In this document: piece after piece, positions 33,880 to 42,224 of the stretch
Layout of the letters: each line of letters begins with the position of its first letter
Numbering within the stretch: position 1 is the stretch's first letter
NCBI GenBank assembly: GCA_031272095.1
Contig: JAISUM010000079.1
Span: 1 to 49,717, forward strand
DNA length: 49,717 bases
Reading direction: 5' to 3'
DNA from: Candidatus Symbiothrix sp.
GTDB taxonomy: Bacteria > Bacteroidota > Bacteroidia > Bacteroidales > Azobacteroidaceae
The notes under the pieces: model-generated
The model's database searches: none
Seen by the model: the letters and a program-made list of their open reading frames with translations, nothing else
What the model was told of the DNA's origin: nothing
Position numbers and translations under genes: made by a program

Positions 33880-34233
33880 ATGCATAATTTCAAAGAACTT
33901 AAAATTTGGCAGAAGGCAAGAGAATTAGTAAAAGCGATTTATCTTTTAACTAAAAAATATCCTGCGGAAGAACGTTTCGGGCTGACATCTCAAACCCGCA
34001 GAGCCGCCGTTTCTATTTTATTGAATATTGCCGAAGGGTCAGGTAGAGGAAGCGACAATGATTTCTCGCATTTTATTGATATTGCAACCGGCTCTGCACG
34101 AGAATTGGAAACCGCGATTATCGTTGCCTTTGACCTCGAATACATTTCTGAATTTGATTTGGATAATATCACTGTTCAGATAACAGAACTTTATAAAATG
34201 ATTTTTAAATTCCAACAAACACTTAAAAAATGA
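33880..34233 (+). CDS. Four-helix-bundle protein (23S rRNA intervening-sequence protein family)
   Basis: A 117-residue protein with the family pattern FKELKIWQKARELVKAIYLLT, FGLTSQTRRAAVSILLNIAEG, SGRGSDNDFSHFIDIATGSARELETAI. These proteins, first seen inside 23S rRNA intervening sequences, form pentameric four-helix bundles and resemble the accessory Avd protein of diversity-generating retroelements; their function is not settled. No reverse transcriptase is nearby. The gene separates the ligase and acyltransferase genes and has TCTA arrays on both sides, which suggests it came in as a unit. Its stop overlaps the next ATG (ATGA). Confidence 0.9.
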   Translation: MHNFKELKIWQKARELVKAIYLLTKKYPAEERFGLTSQTRRAAVSILLNIAEGSGRGSDNDFSHFIDIATGSARELETAIIVAFDLEYISEFDLDNITVQITELYKMIFKFQQTLKK

Positions 34234-35429
34234 ATACAATGAACAATCCAACGTCTAACAATCCAACGTCTAATAATCTAATGTCTAACAATCTAATGTC
34301 TAATAATCTAATGTCTGTTTACAACGACTACCGTCCCTACACCGACAGCGAAATCAATGCCGCGATGTGTCGGCTTTCAGAAAGTCCGTATTTTCCCGCG
34401 CTGGCGGCATACGTTTATCCCACCCGCGCCCCCGAAGACGTGAAACGGCAAATTCGCGCTTACACTACCATCCGCGAATTTCAATTAGAGGTGATGAAAG
34501 CCGTGAATGAACAGGTTATCGCGCGAAGTATCTCGAATTTTTCTTACGAAGGTCTGGAAAAATTAGACCGCGAAAAACGCTATATGTTCCTTTCCAATCA
34601 TCGCGATATAATGCTGGATGCCACGCTTTTACAGTACGCGCTTCACCTCGAAGGGCACGAGACCTCAGAAATCACTTTCGGCAGCAACCTGATGCACCCG
34701 CAGGATGCGGTAGATATTGGCAAATCGAACAAAATGTTCAAAATAATCCGTGGTGGAACGGCGCGTGAAATTTTTACCAATTCGTTGAATGTCAGCGAAT
34801 ATATGCGTTACACGATTACCGAAAAACATCAATCGACCTGGATTGCACAGCGCAACGGGCGCACCAAAGACGGCAAGGACAAAACGGAAGTTGCCGTGCT
34901 GAAAATGTTCGCGATGAGCAGCAAAAAGCCCTTTGCCGAAAACTTGGGCGAATTGAACATCGCGCCAATCGCTGTTTCCTACGAATACGAGCCGTGCGAT
35001 TTCCTCAAAACCCGCGAACTTTACATTTCCCGCCGCCAAACTTATGTCAAACAGGCGGGCGAGGATTTGCACAGCATTTTGCACGGAATTTTGCAGTTCA
35101 AGGGAGGCACGCACTACACTTTTTGCGATGTTATCACCGAAAAAGAACTCGAAGAATGTGCCTTATTGCCTCACGCAGAGCGATTTAAACGTTTGGCAGA
35201 AATCATCGACCAGCGAATTTATGCCGGATATAAATTGTGGAAAACAAACTATATCGCGCACGATTTGCGCGGGCAAAAAGCGGAGTTTTCGGACAAATAT
35301 TCGCCTGACGAAAAACAAAAGTTTATCGACTATATGAATGGCGGGTTAGCCACCCTCGAAGGCGAGAAGGACGATTTGCGCGAAATTTTTCTGGGGATTT
35401 ATGCAAATCCGGTGGATACAAAAAAATGA
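34230..35429 (+). CDS. PlsC-like 1-acylglycerol-3-phosphate acyltransferase family protein
   Basis: 399 residues if started at 34230, 372 if started at ATG 34311. The first 27 residues are a translated tandem array (NNPTS then SNNLM units), and the family-like sequence starts at MSVYNDYRPYTDSEI, so 34311 is probably the ancestral start. The catalytic acyltransferase motif NHRDIMLD and the later RGGTAREIF and QRNGRTKDG stretches fit a PlsC-type lipid acyltransferase. It likely works with the ligase upstream and the DUF5686 protein downstream on a membrane lipid. The stop overlaps the DUF5686 start by 4 bp. Confidence 0.85.
   Translation: MNTMNNPTSNNPTSNNLMSNNLMSNNLMSVYNDYRPYTDSEINAAMCRLSESPYFPALAAYVYPTRAPEDVKRQIRAYTTIREFQLEVMKAVNEQVIARSISNFSYEGLEKLDREKRYMFLSNHRDIMLDATLLQYALHLEGHETSEITFGSNLMHPQDAVDIGKSNKMFKIIRGGTAREIFTNSLNVSEYMRYTITEKHQSTWIAQRNGRTKDGKDKTEVAVLKMFAMSSKKPFAENLGELNIAPIAVSYEYEPCDFLKTRELYISRRQTYVKQAGEDLHSILHGILQFKGGTHYTFCDVITEKELEECALLPHAERFKRLAEIIDQRIYAGYKLWKTNYIAHDLRGQKAEFSDKYSPDEKQKFIDYMNGGLATLEGEKDDLREIFLGIYANPVDTKK
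34242..34316 (+). repeat. Exact 5 x 15-bp TCTA array at the acyltransferase start
   Basis: Five contiguous 15-bp units with consensus AAYAATCYAAYGTCT: two of the ccaacg type, then three of the ctaatg type. The ATG in each of the last three units is in the same frame, including the probable native start at 34311. Copy-number change by whole units would keep the frame but alter the number of possible start codons. Confidence 0.9.
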
Positions 35430-37774
35430 TGATGAGAAAACGCTGCATATTATTTCTGCTGTTGTCGGGCTTGTTTATTCCGTTGATTTTAGCTCAAAAC
35501 CTTTCAAAAACAGACAGCTTTCCTGCTCAACTCGATAAGGAACAGTCGCTTCCGGAAGTGGTGGTGAAACCCAAACGACAAAAATATTCGCGCAAGGGTA
35601 ATCTTGCCGTAGAGATTATTCGTCAAGCGATCAAGCACAAAAACGAGAATCGCCTCGAAAACAAAGACCGTTACGCCGTAGAAGTGTATGAAAAATTGCT
35701 GCTGTCGATGGATAAATTTTCACCCGACGCCAAAGACAATTTTTTGGTAAGGACTTTCCCTTCAGCAAAACAGTATGTGGATACTTCCGATTTCAGTCAT
35801 CAGCCGGTATTGCTTGTTTCTTTGCGGGAAAAAGTGTATCGAAAATATTATCAAAAAAATCCTGAAACACATAAAAATCAACTGATTGCACAGCGTCATA
35901 CAGGGATAGATAAAACCTTCGACGAAAACGAAAACCTGACTTCCAACCTCGAAGAAATATTCAAAGGCGTGAATATTTTCGACAACGATATTACGATTTT
36001 GCTGAATCGAATTGTCAGTCCGCTATCCACGCCACTTGCCGTTTTATATTACGAATATTATATACAGGACACGATAGAGATCGACGGCAAACACTATGTC
36101 AATATTTCATACGTTCCTGCAAACCGTCAGAGCTATGGTTTTGTAGGGGAATTGCAGATTGCGCTCGACGGTACCTATTCCGTTTCGCGGGCGATGCTGA
36201 CCGTTTCGCGGAACATCAATCTGAACTGGGTGGAAAAGATGCGTATCGAACAGGTGTTTCAGCCCTCGCCGGACGGGACACAAATGATGGTCAGCGAAGA
36301 TATTTTTGCCGATTTTAGTCCGTTCAACGGCGCGATGCCGCTGCAAGCGCATCTGTCGCACAGTTTTCGCGATTATAATTTCGACAGCGACCTGCCTGAA
36401 AATGATTCGCAGTCTTTGACGGACGCCGCTGATTGGCAGCAACTTCGGCACACGCCTTTGCCAAACAACGAAGCGCGGATCGACAGTATGATGCTCGAAT
36501 TGAAAGCAAGTCGCCGCTATCGCCGCATCAACAAACTGTTTGAAATTATAATTTCCGGTTATGTTCCTACCCGCTTTGACAAGAGCAAAAGCCGCTTCGA
36601 TTTTGGAACGATCAGTACGACATTTAGTTCCAATACATTAGAAGGAGCGCGTTTCAGGCTGGGCGGCATGACGACCGCCAAACTGCATCCGCATTGGTTT
36701 GTGAGCGGTTACGCCGCCTACGGCTTGCGCGATGAGAAATGGAAATATCAGGGGCAGATCGTTTACAGTTTCGAGCCGCGCAAACTGCATCCGCAGGAGC
36801 GACCGGTGCATAATTTGAGTGCGACCTTGCGTTACGATGTTTATGTGCCGGGCGGAAATTCGTCGTTTGCCGATGGCGATAACGTCTTTAATTCGCTGAA
36901 AACCGGTATTCGGGAAACGCAAATGCAATACATCCGCAAGGCGGAAATCCGCTACGAAAAAGAGTTTGACAACAATTTCTCGTTCAATATCTTTCTGAAA
37001 AATGAGCGTAATTGGGCGGCAGGAAATTTGTATTATCTTCAATATCAAGATGATGGAAGTTTGTTGGCGTTGTCCGATTATTCGACTTCGACGGCGGGGC
37101 TGCAACTTCGTTATGCGCCGGGTGAAAAACTTTTCAGTACGCGCAAAGGCAAAAATGCGGCAACTAATTTGGCAAAAGATGCGCCGATCTTCACGCTGTC
37201 GCATCAAAGCAGTTTCAAAAATCTTTTGGGCAGCGATTTTTCGTACAATTATACCGAATTGAGGGCGGAAAAACGACTCTGGCTCTCCTCTTTCGGGCAT
37301 ATCGACCTGATAGCGAAAGCCGGAAAAATTTGGGACAAAGCGCCATTTCCGATGCTGTATTTTCCGATTACCAATCAGTCACTTTTCATTCAGTCGGAAA
37401 CATTTATGATGATGCGGGCAATGGAATTTATTGCCGACGAATACGCGGCGGTTCATGCTACCTATTTCCTGAAAGGCTGGATTCTGAACCGACTTCCGGT
37501 GATTAACCTGCTGAAATTGAGGGAGGTAGTATCGTTCCATGCGATTTGCGGACATTTGACGGATAAAAACAATCCGGCAATTTCACCGCTTGGGCTGTTT
37601 CAGTTGCCAACCGACACCCGATTGTTCGGACAGGCGCCTTATATGGAGGCAAGCGTCGGTTTGGACAATATTTTCAAGATTTTGCGCATTGATTATGTAC
37701 GTCGGCTGAACTATCGCTCCGCCCCTGATATTCGCAAACACGGATTCAGGTTGGCGTTTCGGTTTACGTTTTGA
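35426..37774 (+). CDS. DUF5686 family outer-membrane protein
   Basis: A 782-residue exported protein. Signal peptide ends LILAQ. The N-terminal region (residues 35-110, LPEVVVKPKRQKYSRKGNLAVEIIRQAIKHK) is the DUF5686 signature, followed by a soluble domain with the repeating VKYYEYYIQDT-type strands and, from about 370, a barrel with alternating aromatic strands ending FRLAFRFTF. Function in the family is unknown. The overlap with the acyltransferase gene suggests a shared role in envelope lipid handling. Confidence 0.82.
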   Translation: MMMRKRCILFLLLSGLFIPLILAQNLSKTDSFPAQLDKEQSLPEVVVKPKRQKYSRKGNLAVEIIRQAIKHKNENRLENKDRYAVEVYEKLLLSMDKFSPDAKDNFLVRTFPSAKQYVDTSDFSHQPVLLVSLREKVYRKYYQKNPETHKNQLIAQRHTGIDKTFDENENLTSNLEEIFKGVNIFDNDITILLNRIVSPLSTPLAVLYYEYYIQDTIEIDGKHYVNISYVPANRQSYGFVGELQIALDGTYSVSRAMLTVSRNINLNWVEKMRIEQVFQPSPDGTQMMVSEDIFADFSPFNGAMPLQAHLSHSFRDYNFDSDLPENDSQSLTDAADWQQLRHTPLPNNEARIDSMMLELKASRRYRRINKLFEIIISGYVPTRFDKSKSRFDFGTISTTFSSNTLEGARFRLGGMTTAKLHPHWFVSGYAAYGLRDEKWKYQGQIVYSFEPRKLHPQERPVHNLSATLRYDVYVPGGNSSFADGDNVFNSLKTGIRETQMQYIRKAEIRYEKEFDNNFSFNIFLKNERNWAAGNLYYLQYQDDGSLLALSDYSTSTAGLQLRYAPGEKLFSTRKGKNAATNLAKDAPIFTLSHQSSFKNLLGSDFSYNYTELRAEKRLWLSSFGHIDLIAKAGKIWDKAPFPMLYFPITNQSLFIQSETFMMMRAMEFIADEYAAVHATYFLKGWILNRLPVINLLKLREVVSFHAICGHLTDKNNPAISPLGLFQLPTDTRLFGQAPYMEASVGLDNIFKILRIDYVRRLNYRSAPDIRKHGFRLAFRFTF

Positions 37775-37902
37775 ATGCAAATCAAAATAAAATCAAAGTT
37801 TGGACGGTGGCTGATGTCGAATTTTCGTTCAAACAGGTCGAAAAATCCGACTAACTCCCTTTTTTTGCCAAATAACAGACTTTTATTTATTGTATTTTTT
37901 AG

Positions 37903-37910
37903 TAGTTTTG
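37903..37910 (+). promoter_or_regulatory. -7 promoter element of the hybrid regulator gene
   Basis: TAGTTTTG followed by CATC, 60 bp before the ATG. No exact -33 TTTG (a TTTT lies at roughly the right distance). Confidence 0.55.
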
Positions 37911-37970
37911 CATCTTCAACATAAACAGTTAAGCACAACAGTGATTATTTCGATTAAAACAGACTAAAAA

Positions 37971-40900
37971 ATGAAAAACGCAATTTTTCTTTTGCTCATC
38001 ATTCTTCCGCTTTTTGTGCGGGCGCAGGACGTGAATCCGGTGCAGATTCTATCCACAGTCAACGGTTTGCCGACCAATGAAGTCAGGCAGGTCTATCAGG
38101 ACAGCGAAGGATACATCTGGATTGCCACCCGCAACGGATTGTGCCGCTACGACGGCTACGAGGTAAAAACTTACAAATCCAACCTATATACTCCCGACTT
38201 GCTTTCAAATAATAGGCTGACCGCTGTTGCTGAAGACAGCAATAACCGTATCTGGATAGGCACCGACAAAGGCTTGAATGTCTTGGACAAAACAACCGGA
38301 AAAATCAGTCAGATACCTCCGGATAAACTGTCAAACGACCAAATTCAGGTGATTCTCGCCACTAAAAACAATACGGTATGGATTGGCACGAGCAACGGTC
38401 TGTATCAGTATGTAATAGAGAACGATACATTTATTTATTTCAACAATGCAAGCACCAATTACCGTTTGCGGGGCAACGACATCAAAACGCTGCTCGAAGA
38501 TGACAAAGGAAATATCTGGATAGGAACATGGAACGAAGGCATCACCCGCTACGATCCTGCCAATGGCATTTTTTATCCATATCCGCGTATTAATCCACGC
38601 AATTCCGCACACTGTCTTTTTCAGGACAATCAACAAACGATTTGGGTGGGCAGTTGGGGATACGGATTGTTTCGCTTGGAAAATCCATACGACACCGAAA
38701 ATGTGAAATACATCAATTACAGTCACGACAAGAACCGTCAGGGAAGTCTGATCGACAACCTTGTTTATAGCATTTCGCAGGATTTGAATACAAATTACAT
38801 CTGGATTGGCACCCGCAACGGATTGAGCATCCTGAAAGACAAAGCAAATCCCTATTCCTGCACCAATGTCATATCCGAACAGAACAATATCTCTTTTAAT
38901 GAACTCAATTCCATCATCCGCGACCGATCGGGGCTGATGTGGCTCGGTACTTTGGGTAGCGGCATTTATGCTGTTAATACCGCGCCACCGACGTTTCATC
39001 TGAACGCTTTGAACAATATCAAAAAACAGATCGGCAGCGCTTCGGTACGCAGTATTTATGTGGACGCCAACCGCGTGGTATGGCTGGGAATCGGGAGTTA
39101 CGGATTGGTTTCATACCATCCGGAGAAAGACCAATATACTTTGTACAACAACAACACGGATACGGGCAACTTAAACATCAATGGCACCATCAATTCCATT
39201 ATCAAGGTGGGTAATGAATATTGGTTCGGCACTTATGGGATGGGAATATTTGTCTATAATCCGGCAGTGTCAGGAAAAAAAGTGCGGGTAATAAAACGCG
39301 AAACGGACAAATGGTTGAGCGACGACTGTGTTTTCGCAATGAAAGAAGACAGCAACCACAAAATATGGATCGGTACCCGGATTGGCATCTGCGTCTATGA
39401 CCCTGCCACTGCTACGGGCGTCTCCTATCCTACACTCGGACAAAAAACCAACGGCACAAATTATGTCGTTTCGTGCATTGCAGAGGGCAATAATAATACC
39501 ATGTGGCTGACTGTCGGCGAAAAGGGGGTGATTCGGGCGAAAAAAGACGCCACGTCATCGAAAATCACCGGATTTCATCGTTATTCATCTGAAAACAAAC
39601 AAATTGACGACTATTATATTCGTTATATTTACAGCGACAGCAAAGGGAATGTCTGGGCAGGTTCCGATGGGGGCGGCTTGAGTTGTTACGATGCAACAAA
39701 AGATGTTTTCGTGAGCGTGCAGGAACGATACAATATTCCCGGCGACGTCGTCAGCAATATAACCGAAGATTTGCAGGGCAATTTGTGGATGGCAACCAAT
39801 GCCGGTTTGGTGATGCTCAAAGACGGGTTGATGCGCCAATATACCGTGTCGGATGGCTTGCAGGACAATTCGTTCAATTCGCAAGCCCTGTTTCGGACGC
39901 CCGACGGCGAATTGTTTTTCGGCGGGCACAAGGGTTATAACTACTTTTATCCCAACCTGTTAGACAATAAACACACAACGCCGTCCATCGTGATTACCGA
40001 CATCAAAATTTTTAACCAATCACTTGATAAAATCAACGGCAAACTGCGTAAAAAAATATCGACAAATGCGCCCGGATATGCCCAACGGATATGCTTGCCC
40101 TACAATTATAACAATTTCAGCATTGAATTTTCGTCGCTGCATTATAGAAATCCGATGCAAAGTCAGTATGCCTACCTGCTGAATAATTTTGACAAAGAAT
40201 GGCAATATACCGACGCCAACAAGCGCTATGCCACCTACAACAATCTGGCGCACGGCACCTATCAGTTCTATCTTAAATCCTTGAATACCAATGGCGTTTG
40301 GGACGAATACGGCGCTTTGGAAATCGAAATTTTGCCACCTTTCTGGCTGACGTGGTGGGCATACCTTCTCTATTGTCTCATCATCGGATCCATAGTTTGG
40401 CTTATCGTTAAAAGTTTCAGGAATAAACTGCTGATAAACAATACGATACATATTAAAAATATGGAACAGCAGAAGATTGAAGAACTCAACAATGCCAAAC
40501 TTCAATTTTTCACCAATGTTACGCACGAATTTCTGACGCCGCTCACCATTTTATCGGCTTCGGTGGACGAATTGAAGATGATTTCCCCCGAAAATGACTC
40601 TTATTACGAAATAATGGGCAGCAATATTAACCGCTTAATCAGGCTGTTGCAACAGATTTTGGAATTTCGTAAGGCGGAAACCGGCAACCTGAAATTGGTG
40701 GTTTCCAAAGAGGATATCGCCGCGTTTGTCAAAAATTGTGTGGACAATTTCTATCCGATAATGAAGCGACACAAAATCCATTTATCCCTTGTCTGTGATC
40801 CGGAAAACATTCCTGCCTATTTCGACCGCGATAAACTGGACAAAATTCTCTTCAATTTACTGTCCAATGCCTCGAAATACAACAAATCGGGCGGCTTTGT

Positions 40901-42071
40901 GCTGGTCAATCTGAACTACGACGGCGCTACGACCGACCGTGTCTGTATATCCGTCAAAGACAACGGCGACGGCATCAAGCAGTCGGAACTCAAAGGCTTG
41001 TTTAAACGCTTTTACGAAGGCAATTATCGGCGATTCAACACGATTGGCACCGGTATCGGCTTGTCGCTGACCAAAGATTTGGTCGAACTGCACAAGGGCG
41101 AAATTTCGGTTGAGAGCGAAGAAGGCGCAGGTACTACGTTTTTCGTCAAAATCCCGATCACACGCGAGGCATTTGATGAATCGGAAGTGGATGAATATAC
41201 CTATACGGTAGAAAAAAATGTGCTTGCCGACACCGACGACATCGATGATGAACTGCCCGCCGCACCCAAAGATTATTCCCTCTTGCTGATTGAAGACAAC
41301 GCCGAACTCTTGAAAGTGATGGTGAAACTTTTGCAGCGCGAATACAATATTTTTACGGCGACCAACGGCAGGGAAGGCATCGAAATTTTGGAAACAGAAG
41401 ACATCGACCTCACCGTTTCCGATGTGATGATGCCGATAATGGACGGCATCGAATTTTGCAAATATGTCAAAAACAAAGTCGAAATATCGCACGTTCCGAT
41501 TTTGCTTTTGACCGCCAAGAACAAGGAAGAAGACCGCATCGAAGCCTACGATTCGGGCGCAGACGGTTTCATATCCAAACCCTTCAATTTGAGCGTCTTC
41601 CATGCCAAAATTAAGAACCTCTTGAAAGCCAAAGAACGGAAAGCCAAAGCCTTCAAAAAGCAGATCGTTTTTGAAGTCGATTCGCTGAATTACACCAGCA
41701 TTGACGAAGAATTTTTGACAAAAGCAATGAACTGTGTCCGCGAGCATATCGACAATGCGGATTTCGACCAGCAGCAATTTGCCGACTTGTTGAGGGTGAG
41801 CAAATCGGCGCTCTACAAAAAACTGAAATCGCTCACCGGTCTGAACACCTCGTCGTTCATCCGCAATATCCGCTTGAAAACCGCCTGCAAAGTGATCGAG
41901 GAGAAAAAAACCGTCCGCATTTCAGACCTCGCTTATGCCGTCGGATTCAACGATCCCAAATATTTCAGTTCCTGCTTCAAAAAAGAATTTGGGATGATTC
42001 CGTCGGAATATTCCGATAAAATTTTGCAGGATACGGAAAATTTCTCCAATAGTGATAATGCTAATGATTAG
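37971..42071 (+). CDS. Hybrid two-component system sensor/regulator
   Basis: A 1366-residue HTCS protein. Signal peptide 1-18; periplasmic two-component-regulator propeller repeats at about 25-680 (WIATRNGLCRYDGY, IWIGTDKGLNVL, VWIGTSNGLYQY); a Y_Y_Y domain at about 715-785; one membrane segment at about 790-815. The cytoplasmic part has HisKA with H852 (THEFLTPLTI), HATPase (FNLLSNASKYNKSGG, GTGIGLSLTKDL), a receiver domain with D1151 (SDVMMPIMDG) and a C-terminal AraC helix-turn-helix (about 1255-1355). Such proteins sense a glycan fragment in the periplasm and switch on the adjacent polysaccharide locus, here presumably the genes from 42225 on. Confidence 0.95.
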   Translation: MKNAIFLLLIILPLFVRAQDVNPVQILSTVNGLPTNEVRQVYQDSEGYIWIATRNGLCRYDGYEVKTYKSNLYTPDLLSNNRLTAVAEDSNNRIWIGTDKGLNVLDKTTGKISQIPPDKLSNDQIQVILATKNNTVWIGTSNGLYQYVIENDTFIYFNNASTNYRLRGNDIKTLLEDDKGNIWIGTWNEGITRYDPANGIFYPYPRINPRNSAHCLFQDNQQTIWVGSWGYGLFRLENPYDTENVKYINYSHDKNRQGSLIDNLVYSISQDLNTNYIWIGTRNGLSILKDKANPYSCTNVISEQNNISFNELNSIIRDRSGLMWLGTLGSGIYAVNTAPPTFHLNALNNIKKQIGSASVRSIYVDANRVVWLGIGSYGLVSYHPEKDQYTLYNNNTDTGNLNINGTINSIIKVGNEYWFGTYGMGIFVYNPAVSGKKVRVIKRETDKWLSDDCVFAMKEDSNHKIWIGTRIGICVYDPATATGVSYPTLGQKTNGTNYVVSCIAEGNNNTMWLTVGEKGVIRAKKDATSSKITGFHRYSSENKQIDDYYIRYIYSDSKGNVWAGSDGGGLSCYDATKDVFVSVQERYNIPGDVVSNITEDLQGNLWMATNAGLVMLKDGLMRQYTVSDGLQDNSFNSQALFRTPDGELFFGGHKGYNYFYPNLLDNKHTTPSIVITDIKIFNQSLDKINGKLRKKISTNAPGYAQRICLPYNYNNFSIEFSSLHYRNPMQSQYAYLLNNFDKEWQYTDANKRYATYNNLAHGTYQFYLKSLNTNGVWDEYGALEIEILPPFWLTWWAYLLYCLIIGSIVWLIVKSFRNKLLINNTIHIKNMEQQKIEELNNAKLQFFTNVTHEFLTPLTILSASVDELKMISPENDSYYEIMGSNINRLIRLLQQILEFRKAETGNLKLVVSKEDIAAFVKNCVDNFYPIMKRHKIHLSLVCDPENIPAYFDRDKLDKILFNLLSNASKYNKSGGFVLVNLNYDGATTDRVCISVKDNGDGIKQSELKGLFKRFYEGNYRRFNTIGTGIGLSLTKDLVELHKGEISVESEEGAGTTFFVKIPITREAFDESEVDEYTYTVEKNVLADTDDIDDELPAAPKDYSLLLIEDNAELLKVMVKLLQREYNIFTATNGREGIEILETEDIDLTVSDVMMPIMDGIEFCKYVKNKVEISHVPILLLTAKNKEEDRIEAYDSGADGFISKPFNLSVFHAKIKNLLKAKERKAKAFKKQIVFEVDSLNYTSIDEEFLTKAMNCVREHIDNADFDQQQFADLLRVSKSALYKKLKSLTGLNTSSFIRNIRLKTACKVIEEKKTVRISDLAYAVGFNDPKYFSSCFKKEFGMIPSEYSDKILQDTENFSNSDNAND

Positions 42072-42224
42072 TGCGGTGGTCGATTTTCCGTTCATTCTTT
42101 TCTCTAACTTCCGCTGTCATTAAAATTCGCCCTTTTTTCGTGATAATTCAACCTGCTTTGCCTTTAAAGTTTTCACCTTTGCAGAAATTATTTTCAAATT
42201 TCAAATCAATTTAATTATTTCATC

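Noticed and set aside
34242..34316. Possible CRISPR array
   Set aside because: Units are contiguous 15-mers without spacers, and no cas gene is present.
40857..41777. Long open frame on the minus strand opposite the hybrid regulator gene
   Set aside because: It lies wholly antisense to conserved kinase and receiver domains and has low-complexity Phe/Val-rich composition typical of a shadow frame.
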